NCBI GenBank assembly: GCA_021209875.1
Contig: JAGYVD010000010.1
Span: 1,922,001-1,986,000, forward strand
From: Rosellinia necatrix
Taxonomy: Eukaryota > Ascomycota > Sordariomycetes > Xylariales > Xylariaceae
Direction of reading: 5' to 3'
Length of the DNA stretch: 64,000 bases
Part shown: piece after piece, positions 11,534 through 24,917 of the stretch
Numbering within the stretch: the first letter of the stretch is position 1
How the letters are laid out: every line of letters starts with the position of its first letter
Notes under the pieces: generated by a model
Seen by the model: the letters and a program-made list of their open reading frames with translations, nothing else
Databases searched by the model: none
What the model was told of the DNA's origin: nothing
Position numbers and translations under genes: made by a program

Positions 11534-12353
11534 GCCATAAGTCTTCTCCAAGATCCCCCTTCTCTTCCCTTTTAAGTCTTAACTAGGGAAAATGAGAGCA
11601 ATAGGACTTCTCACGCACCATTACGGCAGTGTGTGTAAATGGCACTTCTGATATAGGCTTGCGCGTAGCCCCGGTGAGGCTGAGGTCAGATACTACCCTA
11701 TTCGGTATGGTAAGGGGTGGCGGCAGTGGTGAGGTGACGTGCAAGATCGGCAAAGGGATGAACAGAGAAGCAGTCGATGGAACCCAATCCAAAGGACGGG
11801 CGCGCGCCCCTTGAAATATCCACGGCATGCCCGTCGCGGCTCAAGGCTGCCTGGCTGCCTGGCAGGGCGCGCGCCGTCAATGCCGGCGCGACTACTATTC
11901 AACGGTCCGCGGACCACATAATCGGGCTCGCGATCCCCCACGCCTGCCGGAGGCTTGTGCCGTCCAGTTATATGGCGCCCCGACACCGCCGGGACGCAGG
12001 TAAGCCGCCCTTGGCGCACGCTGCCTCCGCCCCCCCCTCACGGTCCAAACCCGCCCATTGGCCGATCCCATGCGGCGGCTTTTGATATAAGCCAAAAGAG
12101 CTTTCCTCCAACAAGAAACTGAGGCGCCCAATCAAGGGGGGCTCTATTCGTACATATGTACTACGTAGACAACTTTTAATACTCTATCTGGATACTAACT
12201 TTGATGGGTCTAGACCGCCATACATCATGTTATATATACCCCGGTTCTGCGGCCTGGCTAGCAAGCACTTATTTATGAACTAAACTGATCAAGTGATCTA
12301 TGTATGTAGATAATTAAATCTAAGTGTCTTTCTCATCCGCCGATGGGAAGTAA

Positions 12354-12390
12354 AACAATTGTATAGTTATATATTCTTATTACAATTGTT
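12354..12390. repeat. 10 bp inverted repeat AACAATTGTA/TACAATTGTT
   Basis: Perfect 10 bp arms at 12354-12363 and 12381-12390 are separated by 17 bp in AT-rich DNA. Each arm contains the palindrome CAATTG. It is too short to call a mobile element. Confidence 0.6.
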
Positions 12391-13793
12391 AGTTATTAGT
12401 TAACTATATCAAATTGAAAATATGGGGAGCATCCCGTATATTAGTTACCGATCTAGTGTCAAGTTTTTATCACTACAAATCGTACCTAATGCACATGGGT
12501 ACCGTACACTCAGCTCTGGACCACTGACGATTACTAGCGCCGCAGTAAATAGCGCCGCGCTAAATTTCCAGCACGTCGGATAACTGCTTAGTCTCCTCTA
12601 AATAACAAGCGTGAGGAAAGAAGACGGACGGACAATAACGATGTGAATTATTCACCCCAGGTTGTGATGGTCCGGAAGACTGCGTTACCGATAGCGAAGT
12701 AACCAGCTCCGTCCGACCGGCGAATCTATCGAGGGGGCTGTGCAGAAATTTATCTTTCTCACGGGCTCTCAGACACGACGACGTCAGTGCGAGGATGGAC
12801 GGAGTAAATTGTCATCCTGAGGTGTGTACATACATACATACATGCATACACTACATTACATACTTATATACTGTGCTATATACCAAGGTGTGGTGTGTGT
12901 GCGCATGTGTGTGCGCCAAGCCGAGCTTTATCAAATTATTGAGCGATGCGCCCCTTTCGGTTACGAAACCCGAGACTGATCAAGTAATGTCAACCGGCTT
13001 TCGCAACATCGGCGGTAGAGATGTTGCAATCCGCCATCCCATGGCTCTTGGTAGAGAAAGCGGCACTCGTGGGAGGACTGTGTAAGCCGTCTTACATATA
13101 TATGTGCGCCAGCCGCAGTCTCAGTCGAGATGGCTGTGTGAGTTAGATAGATCGTTGCTAGGTAAGTGGTTAGCTATTGGACCCCGACATTTCGGAATCG
13201 CATTCGACACCGTACTCTGCCCATTCCGGCTCTGATCGACGAGCCAATCCATCGACTTAATATGGATGTATGTACACTACAGCAGATGCACCGGGGGGGG
13301 CCACGATCTCGTCACCGTTCCCACGCGTAATGCACCCGGCCAACTCTAGTGCCGGTATGCACCCATCTATCTAAGCGCCGTGAATCAACTTATACATGCT
13401 CCCCTAAAGGTTATGTATGTTCCAGGCATTATCTCCCTCCCTGCCACCCCTGCTCATGTGCGCAGTCATACGTGCAGCCATATACGGGCCAGCCCGGACT
13501 GGCGATAATGATTGGCATCTGTGAATTTTTCCACCTACCTATTTTAAACTGGCTTCCCGCGTCGCTCGAGGAGCGAGAATTCCTATGCCTGGACTCTTCC
13601 TCTTTTCGGCGTTCTAGATTTGCTTTTCTCTCCTCGTGTCCCAAGCGGTCGGATTTCTGGGAAGCGGTTCGTCCGGGGAAGATCTGATTCATTGTCTCTC
13701 TCGCGCGCGAGCGACAACGACGACGATAGCGGCGACGGCGACAACGACAACGATAACGATAACGACGACGACGGGAGGAGTCAAGCTGTGAAC

Positions 13794-15668
13794 ATGAGCA
13801 CCCTGGCTAGCCTAGTGCTGCGACGCAGCGGCTCATCAACGACTTGCGATTTGCCGACCCCGCTTGTCCCGAGTACGTTTCTATACATTTCGTATCTACC
13901 TATCTATCCAGTTATATGAATCTATACTCGACACCCGGATTTTCCCATGCGAAGGATTGTGGCTGTCCAGGCCACGACGCACGGTCTCATCTAACATGAC
14001 TGGCTGACTACCTACCTACCTACCTACCTACCTACACTTATACCCCCCATCCCCATCCCCCTTCCCCTTCTCTTACCGTTGAAGGGCCAACTTGCTGATA
14101 GAGTCGCCGCCGCTGCTGCCTGTAGTCCCGACGGAGCCAATTGCCGGATCTAAAGACTTCTACCATGTGAACGTGATCGTGTCCGGGGCGCTGGCCGTCT
14201 TCTCGACCCTGGTGGTCTCGGTGCTGATGTGGCGGCACGCGACGAACATGAGCCGGCCCCGCGAGCAGCTGCACATCCTGCGCATCTGCCTGCTGCTGCC
14301 CATCTTCGCCATCGTGCTCTGGGTCGGCGTCTACATCCCGCGGACCTACGTCTACTTGTACTCGGTGGTGGTCATCTGCGAGCCCGTGACGCTGACGTGC
14401 TTCTTCCTGTTCATCTGCGAGACCCTGGCCGCGCCCGCCCTGACCCCGCCGGACGACAACGACTCTTCCGACTCTTCCTCTTCCTCGCCACCGTCGCCGC
14501 CGCAGCTCTCGCGACGCGCCGTCTTCCTCTCGCCGCTGACCACGCGCGCGCGCCGCCTCGGCGTCCCGCTGACCGACGGCCGGGTCCTCAACCGCTTCCG
14601 CCTCAACTGCGCCGGCGTCGCCCAGGGCATGCCGATCGCCTGGGCCGTCGCCCTCGCCGCCATCGCCTCCGAGGCCGCCGGCGCCTACTGCCTGACGGCC
14701 CACGACGCCCACCACGCGCACCTGTACCTGATCGTGTTTAAGACCATCAGCACCTTCACCGCCCTCCTCGCCGTGCTGCGCACCACGCTGCCCGTGCGCG
14801 AGGAGCTGAAGCAGCACCGCGCCGTCACGAAGCTCTGGGCCTTCAAGGCCCTGATCTTCCTGCAGGTCGCGCAGGACGTGAGTTTTCTTCCCCCTTCCCC
14901 TTCCCCTTCCCCTTCCAATTCCCAATTCCCAATGACTAGATACCCATGCCCAATACGGGTAGAAAAAAAAAAAAAAAAAAAGATAAGAGAAGTCGGAACA
15001 GGAAAACCTTTCTTTTGGGAATGAAGAAAGAGGACGAGAAGAAAAGGAAGAAGAAGAAGAGAGACGTTAACGCGGGGATGCCCGGCTGTAGTTCATCTTC
15101 TCCATCGTCAACTCCAACGCCCCCCGCTCCCTGACGGAGTCTAAGACGGTCAGCAAGATCGACTTCATCACGGGGATCCCGTCGCTCGTGGTGGAGGTGG
15201 AGCTGGTGATCTTCGCGCTGTTCTTCCACTACGCGTACAGCGTGAGCCTGTACCAGCTCACGGACGAGCAGAAGCGCGCGGGCCGGACGTACGAGGCGTA
15301 CGGCTGGCGACTGGTAAGCTCTGCGCCCCCTCCTCTCTCCCCTTCCCTCCCCTTCCCACGTGCGCATTTGCTCTAAGTCAACCCGATCTCACTAACATAA
15401 TCCTTTTTCTTTCTTTTTTTCTTTTCTTCAATAGATCTACAAGGTCCTCGACATCCGCGATGTACTCGCCCTGATCGCCTTCACCTTCCGCATCCGCAGC
15501 GAGGCCGAGGCGCACGAGGCCGAGATGAACACGATGACGACGACGACGATGCAGCAGCAACAGCAGGGCCGCCCCTCCGAGGCTTCGCCCGACAGCTCCA
15601 GCGTCCGGGACTCGGCGGAGGGGAAGTCGGCGCACGAGCAGGTGACGGAGATGGCGGTGCTGAAGTGA
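13794..15668 (+). CDS. Organic solute transporter alpha / TMEM184-like multi-pass membrane protein
   Basis: Four exons (13794-13872, 14102-14877, 15092-15313, 15435-15668) give 436 aa with all phases matching. Membrane segments are recognisable: VIVSGALAVFSTLVVSVLMW, LRICLLLPIFAIVLWVGVYI, VVVICEPVTLTCFFLFICE, and later ones around IPIAWAVALAAIA-type sequence, FKALIFLQVAQDFIFSIV and LVVEVELVIFALFFHYAYS. The order and the RPREQLHILRI loop match the Ostalpha (DUF300) family, whose members transport or help traffic steroids, bile acids or vacuolar cargo. Fungal roles are little known. Unusual is an Asp/Ser/Pro-rich loop (about residues 130-160). The tail is Met/Thr- and Gln-rich (MNTMTTTTMQQQQQ). 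Introns 1 and 2 hold tandem repeats. Coding GC is very high, especially at third positions. Confidence 0.85.
14008..14035 (+). repeat. (CTAC)7 microsatellite in intron 1 of the OST-alpha-like gene
   Basis: Seven perfect CTAC units lie downstream of a GGCTGAC branch-like site and about 65 bp before the AG acceptor at 14101. It belongs to the TACC/CCTA family seen throughout the intergenic DNA here. Confidence 0.8.
14891..14981 (+). repeat. (CCCCTT)n and A19 tracts in intron 2
   Basis: Four CCCCTT hexamers at 14891-14916, then a run of 19 A at 14963-14981, lie within the 214 bp second intron of the OST-alpha-like gene. The hexamer is the reverse complement of the one encoding Gly-Glu repeats at 50757. 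Confidence 0.8.
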
Positions 15669-17158
15669 GATGGGATGAGATGAGATGAGGAGCTTGGCGG
15701 AGGGGGAAATAGCGATAATAGCGACAATAGTGTATATACTCGCAAAAAAAGATAAAAGAAAACAGAAAATGATTATATTACGTGACATTGCATTTCATTG
15801 CATCATAGCATAGCACAGTACAGTACAGTACAGTATTTTTATCGGTTACTGGCTGTTGGGCTGTTGGTTGTACCTACAGTAGCGCAGTGGGTGCTCTATG
15901 CCAAGCATCTCACGGTTCACTCGTTCCCAGGCACGAAATGCTATTTACAGACTAACCTGCCATACCCTTTTTTGCTCTCGCTTACTTTGTTGTACATACC
16001 TACATACAATATACACACATGGATAACATCATACAGACATACAACGTACATTACGTGAATTTTTTGCATCAAAGGTTAGTCTGCACCGGTAGCAGCCCAA
16101 GGGGGGCGCCTGTGAGCAAATAGGTCAAGCAAGAATCCAAACACCGGGCGTCAGGCGTCAGGCACAGTGCCCGAGCAGAGAGGAACTTCAACTCGATTCC
16201 ACTCGACTCGACTCGACTCGACTCGACTCACCGGTGGTGCTCTTAAGCATTTGTTCCCGGCCGAAACTTAATGGCGGCATTAAGTTGACGCAGGTGGCCG
16301 AAAGGGGGGGGGGGCAGTTATCACTACTTAGTAATAACACGTTATGCGTTTTGGAGAGGGCTTCCCTTATGTAATGAATGACCAAGTTTTGGTCTTTACT
16401 TAAAAAACCAACCTGGCAGTCCATGCTCTAACGGCAACAAGCACAGTGATAAGTGCCCTTCCCCCCCTTCGGCCACTATAATTGGACCGGAGGCGGGGCA
16501 CCTAGTCCAGTGTGAAACACGGCAGCCGGACAGACGCCAGCCAGGCCACAAGCCAGCCACACATCGGGCGAGCCCATCCACCCCCCAATTCCTCCTTTTT
16601 TATCTTATTTTCTCATTCCTCCCATAAACAGCCAGAGATCCCGCGACGTCTCAGGTGCTCGATGGCGCGCGCGGGGTTCTCGCTAACCGCCGCCAGACAT
16701 ACGATAAAATCAACAAAAATCAAGAAAGTCGCAATCCTGTTGGTTTTGCGACGACCCTTGAGAGAGTCGGGCGTCACGCTTGCTTGTTTGTGATACTGGC
16801 GTATTTAAAATTAAAATTAAAAAGCAAATTCATTATTGGCCTGAAGAAAAAAAAAATATAGCGTTTCGCTAGATGGATTGTATGCTAAAGTGACATGAGT
16901 TAATGATGTCCGTGACGCTGGAGCTTGAGCCTCCGTCACCGGACAGCCTATCTACAACCACCACGGGTTGGCCAGGTTTTTGCGTCCTATTATGTATGAT
17001 GTGAGGAAGCAGGGGGTTTTATGAAGTTTGGACGGAGTGTTCAGTGACAACCAACATGCCCCCGCCCCCTCAAGGCTCAAGAGGCGGTTCTCTAGGTTCT
17101 CCATAGTTGCCCTTGAACTATAATGCATAAAATGGTACATAGAAGCGAACATGCACAC
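15669..17158. other. Intergenic region between convergent genes
   Basis: About 1.5 kb between the OST-alpha-like gene and noxA. It contains five to six ACTCG units at 16201-16228, a G run near 16305-16315 and short ACAGT/ACATAC runs at 15815-16040. No gene seen. Confidence 0.6.
16201..16228 (+). repeat. (ACTCG)n pentanucleotide repeat
   Basis: Between five and six perfect ACTCG units. The same pentamer appears as three units at 1881-1895, also in intergenic DNA. Confidence 0.8.
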
Positions 17159-19046
17159 TTAGAAATGTTCTTTCCAGAACCGGAACTTGACTTCCCTGCA
17201 AGTTGCCGCCTTGGTGGCCTTCTGGATATCCCGAGCTACGGGGGAAAAAAAAAAATGTTAGCGGGAATAGGCAAGCCAAATGAGATTTTGTTATGACTTA
17301 CCAGCTACTGAGGGACCGCAGAAGTAGACACCCACTGTCGTCTGCATGCTGCCCTCCAAGCCGTTGATGTAGGTACGGTCTAGAATACCGTTGCGCATCG
17401 CCTCGAAGATGCTGCCGAAGTTAGGGCGGCCGAAGTTGGTCCGCGCCTTGAGCTCCGTCAAGGGATCAACGTCGGAGCCGACACTGTTAAGGACGATGTT
17501 CTGTGTTGTATCCATGTCGAGCTTCTGCGTAAGGAAGGTATGGATCTTGAGGAACTCAACGCCATTGCTGCCTGGGATGCGGGCAGCTTCTGAGCTCTGC
17601 GATTCGAGTGACGAAAGTAGCGTCTGGAACCATTCGAACGAACCGGTATCCTTGCACACCCAGATAAATTCAACCCGGCGTAGACGGGTAGGTGGGTTGG
17701 GACTGTTTCGTAGATGCCAGATGTTCTTCAGAATCGAGGCCCAAGGTGTGACGCCGATACCCGTGCCGATAAGGACGGCGATCTCGTTGTCAAATACATC
17801 CTCGGCGGGGGCACCGTACGGCCCGTCAATGCGGAGATGCGGCATCTGTTGTCCGTTCTGGAGCGCTACTTCGTACATTCCCATCGGGTCCACGCCTTCG
17901 TACAACTTGGCCTGGGCGCCACCAGCGCCCACGGCATCACCTAGTGCCCTCGTGAAGTCACCGACCTGTCGGACGTGCACTGAAACGTAAGGGTCATAAG
18001 GGCAAGAGGTGATGGTGAAAGGATGCCATTGATAGCTTGACAGACTCGGCACCTGTAGGAACAGCCACTGACCCGCCTTGTACTTGAACGACGGCTTCTC
18101 GAACTGGATTTCGACGACGTCTACAACCGATTAGTAAGCGCTGGCGTAGGTAAAATCGATCCCACTTACCATAGGGATGGCGAACCACTCGGGTGATCTT
18201 TGTCGAACGTTTGGCACGGACCTCTCGGTATAATCGCTCGATCAGATAGAGTCCACCCGCAAACAGCTCCCATCGCCAACCTTGATAACCAATGCAATGC
18301 TCCCAGAAGAAGTCACCCGCGAAAGGCGAGATAGGGGCGGCAGTGTCACGAACAAAACATCCGACTGCATGGGTGTACATTCCGAGCATGAAGGGGATGA
18401 AGAGGTGATGCGTGTACCAAAACGTTTCGAACGACTGTTGTCGAATGCGATGATGGGCCGTTGTGTACATCAGCAACATGCAGAAAAGCATGATGTGTCC
18501 TGTTATACCACCGGGTTGAGCATAGTGAATTTCAACAGCTGTCTGAGGCCTAACTTGCGTCTTCTCGACATTGTAGAAGCTGGAATCATGTTAGCAGTGG
18601 ACACCCATATAAGGGTTAAGTCATATCATACTTTACGTAATGCGCAGCTACATGCAGAAGCGTGAAGAGCAGCATGGCATAAGCCACTTGGCGATGGAAC
18701 CAAATATTTTCATCCAGAGGCAGAAATCTGACCTTGGGCCGGACCCATCTTACCAACGTCCGACATACTGGAATCAAGATGAATGTGGTGTCAAAAGATA
18801 AGACAAGGCCAGCGCCTCGTGAAATCCAAACGGACCATTTCAGTCCGTTCAGGGCAGCTAGCCGAGGTTCTTGAGCTTGCTTCCACCTACCTGCTTGTTA
18901 GTTTATGGTAACATATAAAAAGGACGTGAGTGTGAATTAGCTTACCAGCCGAATGCAAAAATGCCGAAATGGAAACCCCAAAATAGGAAGTGGAAAATGA
19001 GTTTACCAGGGGTAAACTGCTTCTTGATCAACGTAACGAGCTCCAT
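17159..19046 (-). CDS. noxA: NADPH oxidase, NoxA/Nox1 type
   Basis: Five exons (19046-18946, 18886-18632, 18579-18170, 18120-17302, 17235-17159) give 553 aa, with introns of 59, 52, 49 and 66 bp and matching phases. The protein has the ferric-reductase-like membrane domain, including paired histidines in RQVAYAMLLFTLLHVAAHYV and TFWYTHHLFIPF/MYTHAVGC for two haems. The FAD site reads WHPFTITS and the NADPH site GTGIGVTPWASIL. It ends FRFWKEHF, the usual Nox terminus. NoxA makes superoxide at membranes from cytosolic NADPH, working with NoxR/p67, Rac and NoxD-type partners. In fungi it controls sexual development, hyphal fusion and host entry. There are no EF hands, which excludes NoxC, and no long N-terminal extension as in NoxB. 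A 5.9 kb gene-free region lies upstream. Confidence 0.93.
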
Positions 19047-20574
19047 GATGGCGAATAGAGTCGGTTTTTTGCCCAACACACCAATCCAAAATTATTGTCG
19101 ACCTGCGACAGTATCGGCGGAAGTCGATTCGGATTACCAGAGCAACCACCGTAACGATGTGAGCCGATGTTCAAAAACTTGTTTCGCCTCTCTTTTTTTC
19201 TTTTTTTTTTCTCTCTCTTTTTTTCTCTGTCCGTCTTATCGTCCTCCGATCCTCCGAGTTGACCTGAGCTCCAATTAACCAACCCCGACGAAGTAATAAA
19301 AACAACCAGCGAATGAATGAACGAACGGCCTGAACCAGCAGCGGATGAAGCGAAAGTTAGTGGACTAGGAAGAAAGCCGATTCTTTCTACGCCCTCGACG
19401 CCGAGTGGAGAGGGGAAAAGAAGTCGACAAGAATGCCGGCCGAGTGGGCAACAATAAAGTCATAAAGGATGAGCTCCAAGGCTCAGATTTCCGTGGTAGA
19501 CCCTGCAGGTGAGAAGGGACGGTCAGGGGGTGGAAGGGAAATTGAGGATCCGGGACGAAAAACGAGGTGTTTTCTGTTGGCAAGGGTGCAGGCGAAAGAT
19601 TCGGATGTCAGCTATCTTGAAACACGTGCGGGCGGAGGGTTGCGATGAAAGCCGCTGCCAGTCGAGTTGAGGAGCCAGCCAATCAGGGCATAGGTTTTAC
19701 GTTTTCAGGAGAAACAGGGGTCCTGGTCTGGCGAGGACAGGATCGTGGCGAGAGATGGGCGCTGGTTGATCAGACTAAGGGGCAGTTTCGCAGGCTGTCC
19801 ATAAGGTATCAGATTGCATATGCGCCGTAGTTGGGCCAAAGTCGATCTGATCGGGGAGCGGAGCTGGAGTAGCGCAGTAGATGAGACGGACGTGGTTTGA
19901 TGCGCCGGGGGGGGGTGGGAATGAGTGGGAGTGAGGGTGGGAGGACTTGTCGAATATGGCCAGGGCCAGGGGGGTCCCTCGGTTAATCAGCCTCCAGATA
20001 TATAGTAGGTATGTATTACGGGATGGGTAAGTAAGTAAGTGGGCAGTTGCAGTTGTAGTTGTGGTTGTAGTTGTGGTTGTAGTTGTCGTACTACGTATAA
20101 TCGTCTAATAGGTTAGTTATCGTGTACACATTATCATCGGACCGAGTGATGTCTGACGGAGAAGGGGGGGGAAATCGACAACGTGAACGGCAACATCGGG
20201 ACATAGACGAGTTGAAGTACCCAATCTCGGCCAGGTTGAAGAGACGAGATAACTAATTACGGTAATGTGAGCACGGCCGTGATCCCAATCGACTGGTCGA
20301 ATTAGGGTTAATTATGGAACTGCGAGCGTTGGCGGGCGGTTGTTTGCCATCGCGGATTCGTCCATCGTAGCGACGGCATCGTGCATGCAGCCAATGGGGG
20401 CCCGCGAGCAGGTGACAGCTTCTGTGGTGGCAGAAGGGAACCGACGAGTGCGGACAGGGGTGCAGGCAGGGGGGGAGGCCTATTACAGGTAGGTATCGTT
20501 ACAGATTGGCATCAGGTCTGGGGCTGTTAGCGCGGGTGGCATATCGACCTACAGTAGTGTAGTGCACCGACAGT

Positions 20575-20712
20575 AGGGTAGGTAGTTAGTTATTGTAGCA
20601 CACAGCTAAGTTAGGTTACCTAGGCATTTACTTACCTACACCTACTAAGTAAGTACCTAATGTAAGTACCTAAGGTAAGTACCTAAGGTAAGTAGGTACC
20701 TCTGCCTTAGGT
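20575..20712. repeat. Cluster of TACC/GTAAG tetranucleotide-like repeats
   Basis: Repeated GTAAGTACCTAAG-like units, with CCTAGG and GGTAGG pieces, in the region upstream of noxA. It is part of the dispersed family discussed in the findings. Confidence 0.7.
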
Positions 20713-23483
20713 TAGCGCTCTGGTTGTGTGGTTAGTGTGCTGGCGTTAGCCTCAACGGCGCCTTGTACCATGTAGCTACTGCAGCGCCCTGTTTGGTGTT
20801 CCACGCCGCCCCCCTGTTTACAGTGTGGTAGCGTCCCCTTGTTCCTGTCCCTGTTCCTGCTGCTGGTGCTGGTGCTGCCAGGGACCTGAGATGTGGTGTA
20901 CCCATCCCAAGGCATCTCCCACCCACCACCTGCTTCGTCGAACTGGCCAGGCAGCATCCGGGAGCGACACGGCTAGAGGATCCGTTTCATGTAGCAGTGT
21001 ACATGAGTACATATCTACACGGCACGGATGCAACTAGTCGGTATCGGACTAGCACTGGTACTGTAGCCACCTGCAGCCTGCAACATACTTAGATGCCAAG
21101 ATCCCTGCCAGGATCTGCCGTTGGTCTGGCTGCCCCTCTGCCCACCAATCCGACCATGTTGGCGCTCGCTCTCGACGAGCGACAGCCATGGCAGAGTGGG
21201 AGAGATCCCAGGCCGTTTTATGCATGACCGATCTAAGAAAATAATCGTACGATGAAGAATCAGGCCATTTCCCCCCCCCCAATGCAGGGCTGAACAGAGC
21301 CTCAGGAACAATAGAATGTCTATATATCAAGCGCAGCCGGACGGAGCCTGGAAAGTGGGCTTATAATCGTTCGACTTTTTTTCTTCCTCCCGCGGCCATG
21401 CTTTCACGTGAGATTTCTAGGGCGAGGACAACAAATAAATACAAAGCCCTCCAGTGCGTCAACATTGAGTAGGAGCCTTCCGTTTGGGTTCGCTTACCGT
21501 CACCCGCCCCCTCCCCCAATATGTGCGCCCTTATCACCCCAGGCTGGCCCTCTACGTGTGTAGCAGGAGCGCCGCCTGTGGCAGCCAGCAAGTCGCTCCG
21601 GCGCTATTCGAAAGCCACGTTTTGACCGACGAATCGACTTGGCCGCCATGGTATGTACGCGGCGAGGCACCCGATGCCACGAACCAACCCCGATAGAGAT
21701 ACGAACCCCTTGGTACGACACTGCTACCGCCGGATCAAGCCCATCACCTCCGTGGAAGACAAGTCTCAGACCTGGCTATGTCGAGGGCGGTACGAAGGAA
21801 TCGACACTTCCCTCGTCGGATCTAGGGGATATATCCAGCCTGTTGGCCATCGTGCAACCGGCTGTGTCTGGAGATGGGATTCTGCCGACCGTAGGATACG
21901 TGAAATTGAGAGACAAAGTGGTCCCGGCACTAGGACCTGCAACGCCGCCAGGGGTTCTGTAACCATGGAGTGCATACTTCAATCCCAAATCCGCAGGTGG
22001 CCGTCAGTATTGGAGACATGACCAGCTCTTTGCATTTGGATCTTCGTTGCTCAATACATTGCGGCCGAATTAGGTTTCAGCCCAGGTCCGTTCATTGCAC
22101 ATCGGAAACACAACGACCGGCCACACGGCGGAAACTGCCATGATCTTGTGAGGCATTTTGGGAACAGTACAAAGTTCTGGGGATGGGAAGCAGGCAAATC
22201 GTGAGCACAATGTCGGAAGCGCTAAGGTTTCACCATGTCAAGGACAGAATACCCGTCCTACAAAGAGTAAGTAGTTCGTCCGCGACAACGTCAATTGGGC
22301 ATAGCTTCAAGACGGGCAAGGATATAGGCATCTGGACGACTAACGCCTCTTTCCTTCTTGTTTTTGTTGCTACAGTGTTTGACCGATGGTTGGTTGTGCC
22401 TCGATCTTGCCTTGGTTATAGCGGCAAATGAAACACAGCGTGCCTAGTTCAATATGCAGCTAAGATAAGCATAGGTATAAATCAGCGCCGTAAGATATGA
22501 ACGTAGGGGGTCAATCTGATTGATGAATTCCTCCTTGCATCTAGCCAATGATCCGTGATCAAACCGGGCATCGAATTATATGTATAAACCTCAAAGGTAT
22601 AGTATTCATCGGCTGGTCCAATATAGCGTAGAGATTATTGACGTCTGATCTCATCAGAATAAAGCCCGCGAGGTAAAAATGACCTAAGTAATGTATGATG
22701 TTCCTATAAGCTGTCTTGGCGTCCCTCCAATCCGGGGCTATCTCTCTGACCCCTATTACAGCTCTAATCACGAGTAGACACCCCTACTTCGGACGACGCT
22801 ATGCCTCAGAGGGAGGTTTCAAAATCATCTCAACACACCTTTCTCGCCGCATTGATATCTGGGGTATGTTCTCAAAATAGCCTTTCAATGCCTAGGCGCG
22901 TAGCCCTTAACAGGTTGAATCCACAAACTCCCTCCGTTATAGATCTGTAGTTTGCGCCTTTATTCGTGAGCTTGTTAATGAAAGGAGCTCGTTGCGAGGA
23001 CCAAGTTACGAAACTCGTATCATGCCTTCAGACAGCGAGGTGAGTTATTCTTAGGCAGCAGCGTAATTTCACCCTGTTATCTCAATTGGGCAGAGAAAAC
23101 GAGGCGTGGGGAATTGCAGCGAAGGCTAGATTCCTCGTTTCAGGAACCAACCTAGCCGCAGGATACTATGTACGGCTACGCTGGCATGATATAGCACCAT
23201 CATCCGTTGGCACACGCTTGGTAACGAACCACTACATCGCTGGCGGGCGGTAGTTGTTGATGCTCTTTGGAGTGACCCAGAACGTAGACACGGAAAGTAA
23301 CTCGCGCGGACTCACTGCTACCAAGGGGTACACACAGTATATTTCGTATCTTATAGTTGGTCCAAACGCGGCTTATCAAGATTCCGGAGTCGCTTAAGGG
23401 ATCATAGCAGGTCGAAAAGCAACACTGAAGTCTTTTAAACCCCGTTTGCATGACATTTTTTCTCCCTCTGCTTTGTTTCTCTT

Positions 23484-23484
<1 letters not shown>

Positions 23485-23514
<30 letters not shown>
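23485..23514 (+). repeat. (CT)15 microsatellite
   Basis: Thirty bases of perfect CT dinucleotide, inside a longer pyrimidine stretch, in the gene-free region about 1.4 kb upstream of the myosin start. Confidence 0.85.
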
Positions 23515-23518
<4 letters not shown>

Positions 23519-24917
23519 AATTTAAGGGGGCAAAAGGAGCAACGGGATTCTTCCAGTGCCTGATGCCAGCGGAAGACGTGGCGCGTCTAGTGCTCGCCGA
23601 AGACTGCTGCCTATGTGCACGCTACGCTGAGCAGGCTAGGATATGGCTCATGAAGCAATTTAATCCCTCCCTTGGTATATTGATCGTTCTTGAGTATCAT
23701 CTTGAGTAGGGAGTGTGTTAGCCCAACCTGCCCAACGGATCTCCGTCCCAATGCCGGCTGAAGCAGGATGCCCCGTCCTGCGTTGTTCCGCGCAGACTGA
23801 TTATTTACCTGCACGGTTGCCTACTATCACTACTACTAGAGGACGCACAACTTCAAAGGTGTCGAGACGCAGACACCAAGACGACTAACAATGCTATTGT
23901 CGCGTGTCATTTTTCGTGCCCCGATGCCGGACGCAACGTATCTGGTGGTCGATGTAAGGTGAAGCGAGTTATGTCCCAAGATTGCCTCCGCCAAGCTCGA
24001 TCTCGACGTGAGCAATCATCCGATAGGGTATTCATTGATGTACCGTGATGGCGAGAATAGCGATGTTGACGTTTGGAAAGTTGTTGACCGCCAGGAGAAA
24101 ATTGCCACGAACACTCGAGAGAAGCCCCAAACCATCCGTGTAGAGCATCCTCTAGCTCATTAGGCGCTTACAGGTAGTGTACATGGAATGGCTTGATAGT
24201 AGTAGATACACTGTATTGCTGGATCACGCGATCGTTACCAATACGCATAGAGTAAGTGGGTAGGTGAGCCTCGCGCGCTGCTTGGACGCCCGCCGCATGC
24301 AAATAAAATTGCGAACCTGCTGTACTGTAACAGAACTCGAGAGAGCGTGACTTGGCCCGGGGAATGCATGCAGTATGGTTGCGTTGCCACGAGAGATCAG
24401 GTGCTTTTATATGCACAGCAGTGCATAGCATCGGTCAGTTACGGCCCTTCCGCGCCTGTGAATCCAGCTGTCCTGCAGCTGGGCAGCGATTCCAGCGCAC
24501 TGGAACCCAATACTGTGCTCAGCCACGCTAGTCTAGCGCGCCACGTACACCCCAGCCCCATTGCATTACGTCGCTGGGCGCATTAGCGTTTGGTGGAGTT
24601 GGCTCCTGTTAAGGTGCCGGATTCTAGGTATCAGCGTTAGTTACCGACTGCCTACCTAAGGCTAAGCAACCCGACTCAACACACCTGTGATGCGTGAGCG
24701 ATACGTTCGCGAAACCAACCAGCGCCTGCTTTTCCCCGGCCGGCCTCTGCTCTCCCTCCACGGTCGCTTTTAATTAAGCCTTGTTGTGCCATTGCTCTGG
24801 CGTCGCCGTGCCTCCTGGTGGTCTAGTTATCCCTACCGTAATCCGAGCCGCCCGTCCACACGGCGCTCCTCCTCCCGGTCCTGATCAGCCCGACTACGTG
24901 ATTTATGCGAGCCCAAC

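Larger units (their letters stand above)
10787..13793. other. Intergenic region
   Basis: About 3 kb. It holds a GC-rich stretch at 11800-12070, an AT-rich stretch at 12150-12480 with an inverted repeat (listed separately), a (CATA)n run at about 12828-12850 and a GT-rich run near 12890-12910. A 65 aa minus-strand reading with a hydrophobic centre at 11336-11533 is listed separately. The last part is the promoter and leader of the OST-alpha-like gene, with (GACAAC/GATAAC) repeats at 13705-13775. Confidence 0.55.
19047..24917. other. Large gene-free region between noxA and myosin
   Basis: About 5.9 kb between two divergent genes, so it holds both promoters. It contains an AG/CT-rich tract at 19180-19225, TTGTAG/TTGTGG repeats at 20045-20087, TACC/CCTAGG runs at 20575-20712 and (CT)15 at 23485-23514. 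ORFs up to about 120 codons (for example 21653-22021) overlap one another and show no domain or splice structure. I see no protein gene, tRNA or recognisable transposon. A long non-coding transcript cannot be excluded from sequence alone. Confidence 0.55.

Noticed and set aside
12354..12390. Inverted repeat as a MITE
   Set aside because: Total length is 37 bp, with no target-site duplication and no second copy in the window.
14038..14925. Long minus-strand ORF opposite the OST-alpha-like gene
   Set aside because: It is rich in Arg, Gly, His and Gln as expected from the reverse strand of GC-rich codons, and the plus strand encodes a clear membrane protein.
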